From: Meira nashicola
Lineage: Eukaryota > Basidiomycota > Exobasidiomycetes > Exobasidiales > Brachybasidiaceae
Assembly: GCA_001600355.1 (NCBI GenBank)
Contig: BCJU01000003.1
Span: forward strand, 2,112,519-2,176,518
Length of the DNA: 64,000 bases
Direction of reading: 5' to 3'
Shown here: positions 40,389-51,838 of the stretch, piece by piece
How positions within the stretch are numbered: position 1 is the first letter of the stretch
How the letters are laid out: the number at the start of each line of letters is the position of its first letter
Translations under genes and position numbers: made by a program
The notes under the pieces: model-generated
What the model was told of the DNA's origin: nothing
Database searches by the model: none
Seen by the model: only the letters and a program-made list of their open reading frames with translations

Positions 40389-41801
40389 TTAGAAGATCAT
40401 AGAACTTTGATCAGCGCGGATACGGTCCAAAGACAAAAGTCCTTCAACCCGTCCATAAGCTGCCAAAGAGATATCTTGATCCCATAGGTATTTTTGTGCA
40501 ACACGTTGAATATCTTTTGCCGTGATAGAGTCCAATGCAGCTTCAATTTCTGCAGGTTTCAAACGACGTCCGGTTGTAACCATTTCACGACCGATACTCT
40601 CTGCAACGGGTGTCGATCCATCTAATCCCAACAATAACCCTGCTTTCAATTGAGCAACTGCTTTGAAAACTTCACCTTCCGAAACACTTGTTGACATTCT
40701 TTGCCATTCACGTTGGATAAAGTGAGTCAAATCATCCAAACGGTCAACAGCTTCAGATGTGACGTAAACACCCCACAAACCGGTATCGGAGTAAGATGTT
40801 GAGAAGTGCATGAAGGAGTTGGCAAGTTTGTGTTCACTGATGAAGCCTGCCAAACGGGTAGTCAAAGCACTTGTGCTTCGGTCCCAGTTACCCAAAATGG
40901 CTTGCAATACCAACATAGGGAAAAAGTCGGGTGATTGCCAGCTAACACCTTCGACGGCCAAAGCGAAATGAACGGCAGGTTGACTGTCATCACGAATGCG
41001 AACTTCACTTCCTACGAATTTGGTCTTTGGGTTGGATTGTTTACCAAGAGGGATAGGGTTAGATGAAACTGGCAAAGAGCTAAAATGCTTCTCTGCCAAC
41101 TTTACCAAAGCATCATGATCAACACCTCCGCTTCCGACAAGGACCATACGATCAGCAGTGTAGTTTGTCTTGATGTAAGATGCCAAATCTTCACGTTTGA
41201 TAGACAAGATGTTGTCCTTTGGTCCTAAGATTGTACGACCTAAAGCTTGACCTTGGAAAGCGACAGAGTGCAAGTGATCAAATACAACTTCTTCAGTTTG
41301 TTTGTCAACTTCTTCTTGTTCACGTAAGATAACGTTACGTTCCCGTTCGATAGCAGCAGTGTCTAATTTAGAATTTTGCAAGATATCGGAAATGATGTCA
41401 ACAGCTTTTTCGACATCTTTTCTGAATGCTTTTGCGTAATACACAGTTTGTTCACGAGATGTGTATGCGTTCAAATGTGCACCCATATTTTCCACTTCCA
41501 ATTCTAATGCTTGTTGTGATCTTTTACCGGTTCCCTTGAAAGCCATATGTTCCAAAAAGTGAGCTGTTCCGTTTGTACGGTCAGTCTCTGCACGAGAACC
41601 TGCATCGATCCATGCTCCTACAGTGGCGGTTTGTGCGGCAGGGTTGGATTCAGTTGCAACTGTTAAACCATTGGATAAAGTGGTTGTTTGAGTGATCGGA
41701 CCACGGTTTACAACTGAAGCCAAAGTACGACGAGGAACGAGAACCGATCCTGTACGGATTGGTTGTCGTAATGTGTTGGCAACGAGACCACGCGTGAACA
41801 T
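40389..41801 (-). CDS. MAS1: Mitochondrial processing peptidase, beta subunit
   Basis: 470 residues. The N-terminus (MFTRGLVANTLRQPIRTGS, followed by PRRTLAS) is a mitochondrial presequence with likely cleavage near residue 30. The inverted zinc motif HFLEH gives ligands His81 and His85 and the catalytic Glu84; Glu161 in RNVILREQEE completes the zinc site. GAHLNAYTSREQTVYY and the C-terminal M16 half (GLWGVYVTSEAVDRL) are conserved. With the alpha subunit MAS2 it removes presequences from imported matrix proteins. The intact HxxEH separates it from the catalytically dead core-1 subunit of complex III. Its start faces the bL21m gene 495 bp away. Confidence 0.95.
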   Translation of the reverse strand: MFTRGLVANTLRQPIRTGSVLVPRRTLASVVNRGPITQTTTLSNGLTVATESNPAAQTATVGAWIDAGSRAETDRTNGTAHFLEHMAFKGTGKRSQQALELEVENMGAHLNAYTSREQTVYYAKAFRKDVEKAVDIISDILQNSKLDTAAIERERNVILREQEEVDKQTEEVVFDHLHSVAFQGQALGRTILGPKDNILSIKREDLASYIKTNYTADRMVLVGSGGVDHDALVKLAEKHFSSLPVSSNPIPLGKQSNPKTKFVGSEVRIRDDSQPAVHFALAVEGVSWQSPDFFPMLVLQAILGNWDRSTSALTTRLAGFISEHKLANSFMHFSTSYSDTGLWGVYVTSEAVDRLDDLTHFIQREWQRMSTSVSEGEVFKAVAQLKAGLLLGLDGSTPVAESIGREMVTTGRRLKPAEIEAALDSITAKDIQRVAQKYLWDQDISLAAYGRVEGLLSLDRIRADQSSMIF

Positions 41802-42296
41802 TGTGGCCAGGAAGTCTTTTGTGAAAAGAGTTGAATGAGGTCGAAGTGATAAAAAAGAAGAATGAATGGCGTATCGTCACCGATTTGCAGATTTGGAAGT
41901 TGCTTCTTGATTTACCCAATCTAGCTCTGCCTGGCTGCTGGCCCCTCTTACGCCGCCGCGCACGCGTTGAAGCGCACCAAGGGATGGCTCGGGATTCGAG
42001 AAGATTGACAAAAAGCTTCTCTCCCATTTGCTGCTTTTGGTCGGACGCTTTTTTCCATAGTATTCAATTATTTACTGGCGCGTGGGAGGAACTGAATTAC
42101 AAAATTGTATGTGTGTACTCAAATTGTATCAGCCAAATTCCGAGCTTGACCGTGCACGTGAATATGCGGTAGAAATCAAGTCCATATTTTCTTCCTAAGC
42201 AGGCTAAACGCCAAAATAGCAAGAACACTTAACGTTTATCTTTTATTGCTTCATCACTACCGGCTCTTACTGTTATTATAACAAAATCTGACAAAG
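41802..42296. promoter_or_regulatory. Divergent promoter of MPP-beta and bL21m
   Basis: 495 bp between two head-to-head starts, both for mitochondrial proteins. A GC-rich island (cgccgcgcacgcgttgaagcg, part shown) lies near 41950, close to the middle, and the right side before the bL21m ATG is AT-rich. No gene inside. Confidence 0.5.
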
Positions 42297-43115
42297 ATGG
42301 CTAGTCCTCTTGTCACATCAATACGGCAGAGTGCTAGAAGAGCTCAAAGCCTGATACCTTTTGCAACGTCTAGTACTACAAACTTTTTCAACGGTACACC
42401 TTCTTCATCACGATCAACTTCATCATCAGCACCTGCACAAGCAGCTCCAGACCACAGCGCACCACATGTCCCAACATCTGTACAGCATATCACTCCCAAC
42501 ATTCATGCTTCGACAAGCGAACAAGAAACGCATGTGATTGAGTCAAAGCCTGAAGCACTTTCTCTTTTACGTGCTCAGCCAATTCATTACGTTGTATGTT
42601 CTATTGCTGGACGAACATTATTATTACATCAAAGAGATTTGTTCAGCTTACATAGGCTAAATGATGTTTCTGTTGGAGATGTATTAGAATTGGACAGAAT
42701 TCATGAAGTTGGATCAAGGGATTACACTTTACGTGCACAAGATCCGATTTCTACTCGTTCGAAAGGAGCAGTTGCTTTGATGAGAAGGAGTGTACCAATC
42801 GAAAGTAGAGCTTCTACAATTTTATCAAACCCAGCAGTAAGAGAAGCAATAAATCTTGACGAACCTTTGAAAGAATCACAATCATGGGCAGCACGTTTAC
42901 GACCTGCAGGATTGGCACACGTTGGTGCAACTTTGGGACCTGAAACAGTAAGGGTAAGGTGTACGGTTGTCGAACATACAAAAGGACCGATGGAAGTGAT
43001 TGTCAAACGTAAAAGAAGAAAGGGCTATAAGAGAACTATTCGTCATAAGCAAACATACACGAGATTACGTGTAGAAGCAATTCAAATTGGCGAAGGTGAA
43101 AGCCATTCCATTTAA
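42297..43115 (+). CDS. MRPL49: Mitochondrial large ribosomal subunit protein bL21m
   Basis: 272 residues. The first ~85 residues are a Ser/Ala-rich mitochondrial presequence (MASPLVTSIRQSARRAQSLI). The bL21 domain covers ~95-265: HYVVCSIAGRTLLLHQRD, VGDVLELDRIHEVGSRDYTL, VRVRCTVVEHTKGPMEVIV and the RNA-binding basic loop KRKRRKGYKRTIRHKQTYTR. The middle has a fungal insertion (~150-200) absent from bacterial L21. It binds 21S rRNA early in mitochondrial large-subunit assembly. Start ATG at 42297 follows an A-rich leader. Confidence 0.9.
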   Translation: MASPLVTSIRQSARRAQSLIPFATSSTTNFFNGTPSSSRSTSSSAPAQAAPDHSAPHVPTSVQHITPNIHASTSEQETHVIESKPEALSLLRAQPIHYVVCSIAGRTLLLHQRDLFSLHRLNDVSVGDVLELDRIHEVGSRDYTLRAQDPISTRSKGAVALMRRSVPIESRASTILSNPAVREAINLDEPLKESQSWAARLRPAGLAHVGATLGPETVRVRCTVVEHTKGPMEVIVKRKRRKGYKRTIRHKQTYTRLRVEAIQIGEGESHSI

Positions 43116-43344
43116 ACGATGTACTATATTCCTACTTTCCGTTTACTGTACAATGCATTTTCAAATAGCTTATCTTTCTGGTAACGCAAAACATAAAATC
43201 ATGATGTGGTATATTGAAAATGAAAAATGAAAAATGTATGAAGCATGTGGGTATTAATCCTAACAGTGAAGAAACTGATTTAGAAAGAGCATGCGGGGTA
43301 TTGATTATTGTCATAAGAAGTCATAAAGAGGTTGAATGAATGTT

Positions 43345-44730
43345 TTATACTGGTTGTGCTTTTGTTTCGTCTTTTTGATCTTTGTTACCACCTGGTACCC
43401 ACCTTTCTCCGGTCTCGAGCACTTTGACAACACCCAAAAGAAGACCTGAAGCAGTTGGACCCAGTAAACCTTTGCGCTGTAAAGCATCTGCTTCTTTTGC
43501 TTCCAGTTTGGCCTTTCTACGTGCTTGTATCCTTGCCTTTCTTCGTGCCGATTTTGATTTGTGTCTATTTGATCTTTCTTGATCCATTTGTGGCTCTCTA
43601 TCAAAGAATGATCCTTCTGCTTCCTCCTTTTCTTCTTCTTCTTCTTCATCCTCGGCTCGCATTCCAAATTCCTCCTCGACTGAAGACTGACGCCGTCTTT
43701 GTTCTCGAGAACTGTTATGCTCGGCATCTTCGTCTGTATCATTTTCATCCTCTCCTACCTCATCGTCATCGCTAGCGGCTCCAATATCGCCTGCATCAAC
43801 GCCTGACGAGGTCTCGCTTGATTTTCCTCCTTCGTCCTCTTTCATTGCTTGATCGATTGCCATAGGTATGCTTAATGTAACACGAGCCAATTGTAACGTC
43901 AATCTTAATCTACCAAATACATCAAAATAAGAAAGTTGACGTAAGGAATGTTGAATTTCGTATAACCGAATTAATTCGAATCGGATGATTGTCAAATATT
44001 TCTTGCCTGCCAATAATAATTCTCGAAGTTTACGAAATGCGCCTTCTATATTGTTCACTGCATCATCTCCTAAATCCAATCCTGGATTTCCTTCATTTAA
44101 TGCATTGATCAAAACTCGAATCATTTCAAAATCTCCTTCTAAGAATTCCAAAAAGACGCTATACAGAACTCCGTTTAAAGTTTCATCGCTTCCTAATCCA
44201 TTAGGATCGAATCCGTTTGAAGAACTATTTTGAGATACTGCAGCTGCATAATCAGTCCTTCCTGAAACGTCATACATTTTACGAGAAGAAGGTTTTGATA
44301 ACGTTTGATAAGCGAAAGAAACTTTTTGAAATGCAACGACGCAAGGAGCATAATTTGGCATTTTATCTGGATGACAAATTCTACTTCTATTAAGGAATCC
44401 TCTTCGAATATCTTCATTTTTTGCATTCTTTTTTACGCCTAAAACTTCATATAAATCTTCCTTTAAAACGATTTCATCAATTACAGCAATCTTTGCTAAA
44501 TCAGCTGCTGATCTTGCTGCTTTTCGTTCTTCATCTGAAATGCTTGTTTTGGTTGATGGTAAAGCTTCTGCAGCTACAGAAGCGTAAGAAGGAGGTGCTG
44601 GTGATTGATTAGGTACCTTTTTAGGATGCCTTTTCACTCTTGTATTAGCAGGAGTGACTTCTGCTTTTGAAGTTGAGGCAACCGAAGAAGAGCCTGTAGC
44701 GTAATTGTACACTCTTGAAGCGACAAACAT
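43345..44730 (-). CDS. J-domain (DnaJ/HSP40) protein
   Basis: 461 residues from the ATG at 44730. The J domain lies at about 91-155 (EDLYEVLGVKKNAKNEDIRR; HPD at 120-122; AFQKVSFAYQTLSKPSSRKM). It is followed by a helical region (~185-310, EGDFEMIRVLINALNEG; LLLAGKKYLTIIRFELIRLY), an acidic tract (~325-395) and a Lys/Arg-rich coiled coil (SARRKARIQARRKAKLEAKE). The HPD motif means it can stimulate an Hsp70 ATPase. The N-terminal ~60 residues are basic and Ser/Ala-rich and might target mitochondria, but that is weak. I cannot assign it to a named yeast J protein. An in-frame GTG further upstream is not a start. Confidence 0.8.
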   Translation of the reverse strand: MFVASRVYNYATGSSSVASTSKAEVTPANTRVKRHPKKVPNQSPAPPSYASVAAEALPSTKTSISDEERKAARSAADLAKIAVIDEIVLKEDLYEVLGVKKNAKNEDIRRGFLNRSRICHPDKMPNYAPCVVAFQKVSFAYQTLSKPSSRKMYDVSGRTDYAAAVSQNSSSNGFDPNGLGSDETLNGVLYSVFLEFLEGDFEMIRVLINALNEGNPGLDLGDDAVNNIEGAFRKLRELLLAGKKYLTIIRFELIRLYEIQHSLRQLSYFDVFGRLRLTLQLARVTLSIPMAIDQAMKEDEGGKSSETSSGVDAGDIGAASDDDEVGEDENDTDEDAEHNSSREQRRRQSSVEEEFGMRAEDEEEEEEKEEAEGSFFDREPQMDQERSNRHKSKSARRKARIQARRKAKLEAKEADALQRKGLLGPTASGLLLGVVKVLETGERWVPGGNKDQKDETKAQPV

Positions 44731-45166
44731 CTTGTGTGAAATGTGATGGTAATGATACACTTTTCGATTTGTTTAGAATAGATTTCGCATGATGATGATG
44801 ATGATGGTGATGAAGGTGAAGATGAGATTGTAGTAGAGATGAGGAATGGTTTTTGTGAAAGTGACACAAACAATAAACTTTTGTTTCGAATTATTGAATA
44901 CACGCATGTTTATCAACAAAAGAATGTACGGCATAACGCCTGTCTTTTAATTTTCCCGTACATATAAACTTCAAGTGCGTGAAAGGTGTGTGCAGAGAGT
45001 GCATACATGCATACGCGTACTCATGTACAAACGGACTATGATTGATAACTGATGGATTTGTATGTTGTGTATCTCTTAAGTTCACACAACGATATGATAG
45101 GTAGTACATATATATGAAGATCGACATTTATTCACTATGTATGAAAGCTATTCCTTAGGTCCCTGC
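44731..45166. other. Intergenic region with ATG trinucleotide repeat
   Basis: 436 bp. A (atg)n/(gat)n microsatellite at about 44790-44812 lies just upstream of the J-domain gene. Otherwise no supported feature. Confidence 0.5.
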
Positions 45167-46288
45167 TCAAAGTTTAGCAGATCCGTTCTGTACGATTAAT
45201 TGATTTCCACCTTGTAAGGCTCGTGCGGCTTCATTGACCATATTATCAACAATCGTTTTTGCAGGTAAGATTTCATGAATAGCAGAAGCAACTTTTCCGG
45301 CAAAATAATGAGCCATTACACCTTTTATTTTTGTACCTTCATCATCATCACCTTGTTCTAAATCCCATTCGATTGGTACTTTTCCTTCGTCTTGTAACTT
45401 TTTGATCAAATCAGGTTTGTCAAGCCAAGATTGAATATAATCCGTATTGACTATATGCAAAGGTCTACCGGTAAAAATTGTTGTTTTAACTATACTTTCT
45501 TCTTTTGCATTTATAATGGCATCTTTATGTCCTTGTGGTGCACCAGATTCGATACTTGCTACAAATCTTGTACCAACCCAAACGGCTGAAGCACCATGTA
45601 CTAAACTTGCTGCTAATCCTCTACCATCATAAATTCCACCTGCTGCAACAACTTGAACTGCTTGACCGGTTAAACGTGAACGAGAATGTTTAACTAAATC
45701 TACCACTTTTGGAATTAAAATACTAAAAGGAACATCACCTGTATGACCACCTGCTTCACCTGCTTGAGCGATAATCATATCAATTCCAACATCTAATGCT
45801 TTCTTGACATGTTTAGGATGACCGATCATATTGGCAACCAAGATTCCATGTTTATGTAAACGTTCGACAACATGCTTTGGCGGAACACCAACTGCAGAAA
45901 CGAAAAAGCTTGCTCTTTCTTCGATTATAACATCGATCAATTGATCTAAAGTACCTTTTGTATAATCTTTATTCGTCTTTCTTGCTGATCCACCAACTTG
46001 CGGTAATAAAAGATCAACTCCCCAAGGTAACGTTGGTTCACGTAAAGCAGCTTTTAAATCTTGAATTACTCCTCTTAACATCTTTGGCGTATATGAAACT
46101 CCACCTAAACATCCAATTCCACCTGCATTTGAAACAGCTGCTGCTAATTCTGGTCCGGCAGCTTGATTCATTCCTGCTAAAATGATTGGATGCTGAACTT
46201 TAAAGAATTTCGTTAATGGTGTAACAATCACTGGAGGTGAAGGTTTAATAGCCTTGATCTCATCGATCGATGGTTCTCCGCCCGTCAT
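45167..46288 (-). CDS. Nitronate monooxygenase (2-nitropropane dioxygenase family)
   Basis: 373 residues from the ATG at 46288. The FMN TIM-barrel hallmarks are in order: PIILAGMNQAAGPELAAAVS, GGIGCLGG, WGVDLLLPQ, AQAGEAGGHTGD with the catalytic-type His182, and VVAAGGIYDGRGLAASLVHG, then VGTRFVAS. Enzymes of this family oxidise alkyl nitronates such as propionate 3-nitronate, protecting against nitro toxins. The WGVDLLLPQVGGSARKTNKD insertion fits the common fungal branch. No presequence, so cytosolic or peroxisomal; the C-terminal SAKL resembles a peroxisomal PTS1-like tripeptide (AKL), which would place it in peroxisomes (inference). The upstream in-frame TTG reading is rejected. Confidence 0.87.
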   Translation of the reverse strand: MTGGEPSIDEIKAIKPSPPVIVTPLTKFFKVQHPIILAGMNQAAGPELAAAVSNAGGIGCLGGVSYTPKMLRGVIQDLKAALREPTLPWGVDLLLPQVGGSARKTNKDYTKGTLDQLIDVIIEERASFFVSAVGVPPKHVVERLHKHGILVANMIGHPKHVKKALDVGIDMIIAQAGEAGGHTGDVPFSILIPKVVDLVKHSRSRLTGQAVQVVAAGGIYDGRGLAASLVHGASAVWVGTRFVASIESGAPQGHKDAIINAKEESIVKTTIFTGRPLHIVNTDYIQSWLDKPDLIKKLQDEGKVPIEWDLEQGDDDEGTKIKGVMAHYFAGKVASAIHEILPAKTIVDNMVNEAARALQGGNQLIVQNGSAKL

Positions 46289-46672
46289 TTTAAAGAATAT
46301 GATAAAGAAAAAAAATAAAAACAATGGATATGGAAGAAGAAAGATGAGTTACAAATACATCTTTTGCAGAAAATGTTTGCCTGTCTTGTTGTGTAAATAA
46401 CAACCGAAGAGCAACTCCGAAGGTGGGGTAAACGAAGCGAGGAAAGAAAGCGCCGAAAGATGGGCAAAGAAGGTGAATGAGCAGTGTGTTTGTTTTCTCG
46501 GTCTTTAAAGCTTAAAATTACCCCCGATGCAAGTAGACTAAAGTCAGAGTTTTTTTTAGACGCGTAGGAAGATTGCTTAGTAACGAATGTATGCCAAAAT
46601 ATTTTTTCAAATTTGTTCTGGAAGTTGTTCTCTTGCGCCACCATTTGTAAAAGGCAAGCGATAATTAACATA
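46289..46672. promoter_or_regulatory. Divergent promoter of nitronate monooxygenase and NCS6
   Basis: 384 bp between two head-to-head starts. T-rich runs and one ACGCGT hexamer near 46560; no gene inside. Confidence 0.4.
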
Positions 46673-47848
46673 ATGCCTTCTCGTCTTTGCAGTACGTGTG
46701 AAAAGGCAAGAGCAATCTTACGAAGACCAAAAACAGGAGAATTGGTTTGTAGAGAATGCTTTTATTATATTTTCGAAGAAGAAGTTCATCAAACGATTAT
46801 CAATTCAAAATTGTTCAAAAAAGGTGAAAAAGTGGCAATCGGAGCTTCAGGAGGAAAAGATTCAACAGTTTTAGCACACGTTATAAAAACTCTTAACGAA
46901 CGTTATTCTTACGGATTAGATTTATTCTTATTGAGTATTGATGAAGGAATTACAGGTTATCGAGATGATTCACTGGAAACGGTGAAGAGAAATAAAGTTC
47001 AATACAGTTTACCTCTCAAAGTATTAGGATATGATGAACTTTATGGATGGACGATGGATGAAATTGTGAAACAAGTAGGCACACGAAACAATTGTACTTT
47101 TTGCGGTGTCTTTCGTCGACAAGCATTAGATAGAGGAGCAGCAGCTTTAGAGGTTGATCATATTATTACTGGACATAATGCAGACGATATGGCAGAAACT
47201 GTGTTGATGAACATATTACGAGGAGATATTGCTCGATTAGAAAGATGTACAGAGATATGCACGCAAGGACCAGAACAGCCTTCCGAAGAAGATCAAGGAT
47301 GTGGTGATGCACAAGCAAACGATTTAGGTGGAACAGGAATTAAACGAAGCAAGCCTTTCAAGTATGCATATGAAAAGGAGATTGTCATGTATGCTCACTA
47401 CAAGAAATTGGATTATTTTAGCACTGAATGCATCTATCATCCAAACGCATATCGCGCATATGCTCGAGAATATCTTCGTGAATTGGAATTGATTCGACCA
47501 AGTGCAGTGATTGATATCATTCATTCGGGTGAAGCACTTTGCGTAGGTCAACAAGTCAAAAGGGTAAAACAAATGTCTTGCACAAGATGCGGATATATGT
47601 CTTCAAATGAATTGTGTAAAGCATGTTTACTATTAGAAGGCTTAAATAGAGGAACTCCATCTTTGGGAATTCATTCGGGTAAATCAAAAATTGCAAGAGA
47701 AGCCCGTGCGAATGATTCTGGTCCCAATGATGAAAGCAACATTGGTCGAACTATTCCCAAATTTCAACGAAAAGCGGCCGATGTGACTTCATCATCAAAT
47801 AACTCTGCTGTGAATGCTCAACCTCAAATCGCCATTTCAGCCGAATAA
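46673..47848 (+). CDS. NCS6: Cytoplasmic tRNA 2-thiolation protein NCS6 (CTU1)
   Basis: 391 residues. The N-terminal zinc site uses Cys6, Cys9, Cys26 and Cys29 ([14 protein letters not shown]). The PP-loop ATP pyrophosphatase motif SGGKDST is at 59-65. [18 protein letters not shown] and [20 protein letters not shown] carry the catalytic cysteine and active-site residues; a second zinc ribbon ends the core ([20 protein letters not shown]). NCS6 with NCS2 adds sulfur to U34 of tRNA Lys, Glu and Gln, using sulfur relayed from URM1. The C-terminal ~60 residues are variable. A reading from 46613 is disfavoured; the ATG at 46673 gives the family N-terminus MPSRLCSTC. Confidence 0.95.
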   Translation: MPSRLCSTCEKARAILRRPKTGELVCRECFYYIFEEEVHQTIINSKLFKKGEKVAIGASGGKDSTVLAHVIKTLNERYSYGLDLFLLSIDEGITGYRDDSLETVKRNKVQYSLPLKVLGYDELYGWTMDEIVKQVGTRNNCTFCGVFRRQALDRGAAALEVDHIITGHNADDMAETVLMNILRGDIARLERCTEICTQGPEQPSEEDQGCGDAQANDLGGTGIKRSKPFKYAYEKEIVMYAHYKKLDYFSTECIYHPNAYRAYAREYLRELELIRPSAVIDIIHSGEALCVGQQVKRVKQMSCTRCGYMSSNELCKACLLLEGLNRGTPSLGIHSGKSKIAREARANDSGPNDESNIGRTIPKFQRKAADVTSSSNNSAVNAQPQIAISAE

Positions 47849-48172
47849 ATATCACCACCCTTCATCCTGTATATATACGCATATCTTTCCATTGCTTCGT
47901 CCGATCTCATTGCATTTGTAATATTACACACTCGATCGAAATTATCCATGACTTTGTTACTTTGATATGGTGTGTACAAGCTGCAATTGCACATGCATTT
48001 ATTTCGGTTAAAGCGCAAATGAGTTGCGTTGCGCTGCGCAGCGCGCAGTCCAGGCACAGCGCCTGCATCTTTAATTGAAAAAAAATAAGCAACTTATTAC
48101 GCGCAAGAGGGTTCGGAAGAAAGACCTCTTAATACCACCATCTCTCAAAGGCAAAGCATTGTGGCCGGCACA
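47849..48172. promoter_or_regulatory. NCS6-RPB2 spacer with a 14-bp GC palindrome
   Basis: 324 bp. At 48031-48044 is gcgctgcgcagcgc, a perfect 14-bp palindrome, within a locally GC-rich patch (48010-48065) in an AT-rich neighbourhood. It lies about 130 bp upstream of the RPB2 ATG and is a candidate promoter element. No gene inside. Confidence 0.5.
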
Positions 48173-51100
48173 ATGAACGCCTACGATGAGTACATGGAAG
48201 GCTTGGCAGATGGAGGAGGGTATGATTCGTACGACAATGATGGTGAAGGTTACGGAGGCGAAAATGATATCACTCAACAAGGTACTTGGGAAATCATTAA
48301 TTCATTTTTCGATGAAAGTGGATTGGTGCAACAACAATTATCCAGTTTCAACGAATTTATGACCAACACTCTTCAAGAAATCGTGGATGAAAATAAGAGT
48401 TTAACTTTAGAACAAAGTGATCAACATACAGGCCTCGAAGGAGATGTTTCTCGTAGATACGAAATCGAAATGGGTCAAGTTTACGTTTCCAAACCACAAA
48501 TCACCGAAGCGGATGGACAATCGTTACCTCTGATGCCTCAAGAAGCTCGCATGCGTAATTTGACTTATTCCGCTCCACTATACATGGACATGACTCAAAG
48601 GCGGTTGATCGAAGGCGACAGTTACGATCCAGTGACCGGAGATCGCAAGTGGGTGGATGAAGATGAGAATAATATGATTGAAGACCAAAAGATCTTCATT
48701 GGTAAGGTTCCAATCATGTTGCAATCCGACTTCTGTTATCTCAAAGATCAAGGCGAATCGAAATTGTACGAGTTGAACGAATGCCCATTGGATCCAGGCG
48801 GTTACTTTGTCATCAACGGTTCCGAAAAGGTACTCATTGCTCAAGAACGTATGGCAGCCAATCACGTCTACGTCTTCTCTAAAGCGCCACCAGCCCCTGT
48901 GACGTATCTTGCAGAAATCAGAAGTGCAGTTGAAAAAGGTGGAAAGACTATCAGCACGATGCAAGTAAAATTATTCTCCAGAGCGAAAGAAAAGGCACTC
49001 AACAACGCCATTCGCGCCACTTTGCCTTACATCCGAAGTGATATCCCAATCGTGATCGTTTTCCGCGCTTTAGGTGTTGTTCCAGATCGTGATATCTTGC
49101 AACATATCTGTTACGATTCTAACGATACAGCAATGTTAGAATTGTTGAAGCCATGCATTGAAGAAGCTATCGTTGTCCAAGATCGCGATCATGCTCTTGA
49201 TTTCATCGGTCGTCGTGGTGCACAAACCGGTGTGAACAGGTTCAAACGTCAACAATATGCACAAGATATTCTGCAAAAGGAGATGCTTCCTCACGTTTCA
49301 ACTGCTGAAGGCAGCAGCACACGCAAGGCATACTTCTTTGGTTTCATGATTCACAGACTTGTTCTAACTGCTTTGCAAAGACGTGAGATCGATGATCGTG
49401 ATCACTTTGGCAAAAAACGTTTAGATATGGCAGGTCCTTTGATGACATCCCTTTTCAGATTAACATTCCGCAAGTTGCTCAAAGATGTCTATCGCCATTT
49501 GCAAAAATGTGTGGAAGACAAAAAAGAGTTCACATTGACTTCAGCTGTTAAATCTTCAACGATCACAAACGGTTTGAAATACTCTTTGGCTACTGGAAAT
49601 TGGGGGGATCAGAAGAAGATGAACACAAAGGTGGGTGTGTCGCAAGTGTTGAACAGATACACCTATGCATCAACACTATCCCATTTGCGTCGTACAAATA
49701 CTCCAATTGGTCGTGATGGTAAGATTGCAAAGCCACGTCAATTGCACAATACCCATTGGGGAATGGTTTGCCCGGCTGAAACGCCAGAAGGTCAGGCGTG
49801 TGGTCTTGTTAAGAACTTAAGTTTGATGGCCGTTGTTTCGGTCGGATCGCCGAGTGGACCCATTATCGAATTCTTGGAAGAGTACGGTTTGGATAGTTTG
49901 ATCGATATGCAAGTGGCCGATCCCCATGCAACGAAAGTCTTTGTCAATGGTGTTTGGATGGGTACAGCCGATAACGCTACGGGTTTGGTTGACACGCTAC
50001 GTGAATTAAGACGAAGAGATGATATTTCAAACGAAGTGTCTGTCACTCATGATATTCGTGAGAAAGAATTGCGTGTTTACACCGATGCCGGACGAGTGCA
50101 ACGACCTCTGTTCATCGTCGAACCAGAAACTCAAAACCTCCTTGTTAAACAGAAGCATGCTGATTGGATTACGGACCAAGTCAAGCCGGACGGTACACAA
50201 TTTGGATGGAGTGAATTATTGCGCGAAGGTGTGATCGAGCTATTGGATGCCGAAGAAGAGGAAACATCCATGATTTGCATGAGCCCTCAAGATTTGGCAA
50301 ATTCGAAAATCTATCGTGCCAATCCTGACACGTACCAATCTCGTTCAGCGGATCCTTCAGCCCGTTTGGTTTCTGTTCAAACTTTGCTCCCAGATACATT
50401 TACACATTCAGAGATGCACGCTGCAATGATTCTTGGTGTTTGTGCTTCGATTGTTCCTTTCCCGGATCACAATCAAAGTCCTCGTAATACGTACCAAAGT
50501 GCAATGGGCAAGCAAGCTATGGGAATCTATCTTACGAACTTTGACAGACGCTTTGATACAATGGCCAATACGCTTTATTATCCTCAGAAACCTCTCGCTG
50601 CCACCCGTTCGATGAATTATCTACGCTTCAGAGAATTACCGGCTGGTCAAAATGCAATCGTTGCCATTTTGTGTTACAGTGGATACAATCAAGAAGATTC
50701 CGTTATTATGAATCAATCATCGATCGATAGAGGCTTGTTCCGTTCTTTGTACACAAAAACGTACTTTGAAATGGAGAAAAAGACTGCTATGATGTCATTG
50801 GAGGAAATTGAAAAGCCTTCACCGGTTACGGCTATTCGAATGAGGCCTGGAAAGTATGAAAAGATTGAAGAAGATGGTCTTCCAGCTCCGGGTACCCGTG
50901 TTTCTGGTGAAGATATTTTGATCGGTAAGACTGCACCTTTGCCGCCAGACAGTCAAGAATTGGGTCTACGTACCAAATTACATACAAAAAGAGATGTCAG
51001 TACTCCTCTTAAATCTACCGAAAGCGGAATTGTTGATGAAGTTATGCTTTCCACCAATGCTGACGGTATCAAGATTGTCAAAGTTCGTGTTCGTAGTACG

Positions 51101-51838
51101 CGTATTCCCCAAGTCGGTGATAAATTTGCTTCTCGTCACGGTCAAAAAGGTACAATTGGTATCACTTATCGTCAAGAAGATATGCCATTTTCTACACAAG
51201 GAGTTACGCCCGATATTGTCATTAACCCTCACGCAATTCCAAGTCGAATGACAATTGGACATTTGGTCGAATGTTTATTGAGCAAAGTGGGTGCTCTTTC
51301 CGGTCAAGAGGGTGACGCAACTCCCTTTTCAGATTTAACCGTCGAATCCGTTAGTCAACAATTGGCCCGATTGGGATTCCAAAGTCGTGGCTTTGAGGTT
51401 ATGTATAATGGACATACGGGTCAAAAGCTCCAAGCACAGGTATTCTTGGGTCCGACATATTACCAACGCTTGAAACACATGGTAGATGACAAGATCCACT
51501 CTCGTGCACGTGGTCCCGTTCAAATCTTAACCCGACAACCTGTCGAAGGTCGTTCTCGTGGTGGTGGTCTCCGTTTCGGAGAAATGGAGCGTGATTGTAT
51601 GATCTCTCACGGTATTGCAGCATTCTTGAAGGAACGTATGTATGATGCCTCTGATGCCTATCAACTTCACGTTTGTGATAATTGCGGTCTAACGGCGATC
51701 GCTTATTTGAAAAAGAATCAATTCGAATGTCGTTCTTGCAAAAAGAGAACAGGTGTGAGCACCGTTAAAATTCCTTATGCGGCCAAGTTGTTATTCCAAG
51801 AACTTATGTCGATGGGATTGGCATGTCGCTTGTACTGA
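48173..51838 (+). CDS. RPB2: RNA polymerase II second-largest subunit
   Basis: 1221 residues in one exon from the ATG at 48173 (an in-frame GTG at 48161 is not a start). All RPB2 blocks are present: [80 protein letters not shown] and the near-catalytic [15 protein letters not shown] near residue 980, then RPVEGRS-like [20 protein letters not shown]. The C-terminal zinc ribbon has CDNCG (from about 1167) and CRSCK. RPB2 forms half of the pol II active site in the nucleus. Intron loss is notable for such a long gene but fits the region. Confidence 0.98.
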   Translation: MNAYDEYMEGLADGGGYDSYDNDGEGYGGENDITQQGTWEIINSFFDESGLVQQQLSSFNEFMTNTLQEIVDENKSLTLEQSDQHTGLEGDVSRRYEIEMGQVYVSKPQITEADGQSLPLMPQEARMRNLTYSAPLYMDMTQRRLIEGDSYDPVTGDRKWVDEDENNMIEDQKIFIGKVPIMLQSDFCYLKDQGESKLYELNECPLDPGGYFVINGSEKVLIAQERMAANHVYVFSKAPPAPVTYLAEIRSAVEKGGKTISTMQVKLFSRAKEKALNNAIRATLPYIRSDIPIVIVFRALGVVPDRDILQHICYDSNDTAMLELLKPCIEEAIVVQDRDHALDFIGRRGAQTGVNRFKRQQYAQDILQKEMLPHVSTAEGSSTRKAYFFGFMIHRLVLTALQRREIDDRDHFGKKRLDMAGPLMTSLFRLTFRKLLKDVYRHLQKCVEDKKEFTLTSAVKSSTITNGLKYSLATGNWGDQKKMNTKVGVSQVLNRYTYASTLSHLRRTNTPIGRDGKIAKPRQLHNTHWGMVCPAETPEGQACGLVKNLSLMAVVSVGSPSGPIIEFLEEYGLDSLIDMQVADPHATKVFVNGVWMGTADNATGLVDTLRELRRRDDISNEVSVTHDIREKELRVYTDAGRVQRPLFIVEPETQNLLVKQKHADWITDQVKPDGTQFGWSELLREGVIELLDAEEEETSMICMSPQDLANSKIYRANPDTYQSRSADPSARLVSVQTLLPDTFTHSEMHAAMILGVCASIVPFPDHNQSPRNTYQSAMGKQAMGIYLTNFDRRFDTMANTLYYPQKPLAATRSMNYLRFRELPAGQNAIVAILCYSGYNQEDSVIMNQSSIDRGLFRSLYTKTYFEMEKKTAMMSLEEIEKPSPVTAIRMRPGKYEKIEEDGLPAPGTRVSGEDILIGKTAPLPPDSQELGLRTKLHTKRDVSTPLKSTESGIVDEVMLSTNADGIKIVKVRVRSTRIPQVGDKFASRHGQKGTIGITYRQEDMPFSTQGVTPDIVINPHAIPSRMTIGHLVECLLSKVGALSGQEGDATPFSDLTVESVSQQLARLGFQSRGFEVMYNGHTGQKLQAQVFLGPTYYQRLKHMVDDKIHSRARGPVQILTRQPVEGRSRGGGLRFGEMERDCMISHGIAAFLKERMYDASDAYQLHVCDNCGLTAIAYLKKNQFECRSCKKRTGVSTVKIPYAAKLLFQELMSMGLACRLY

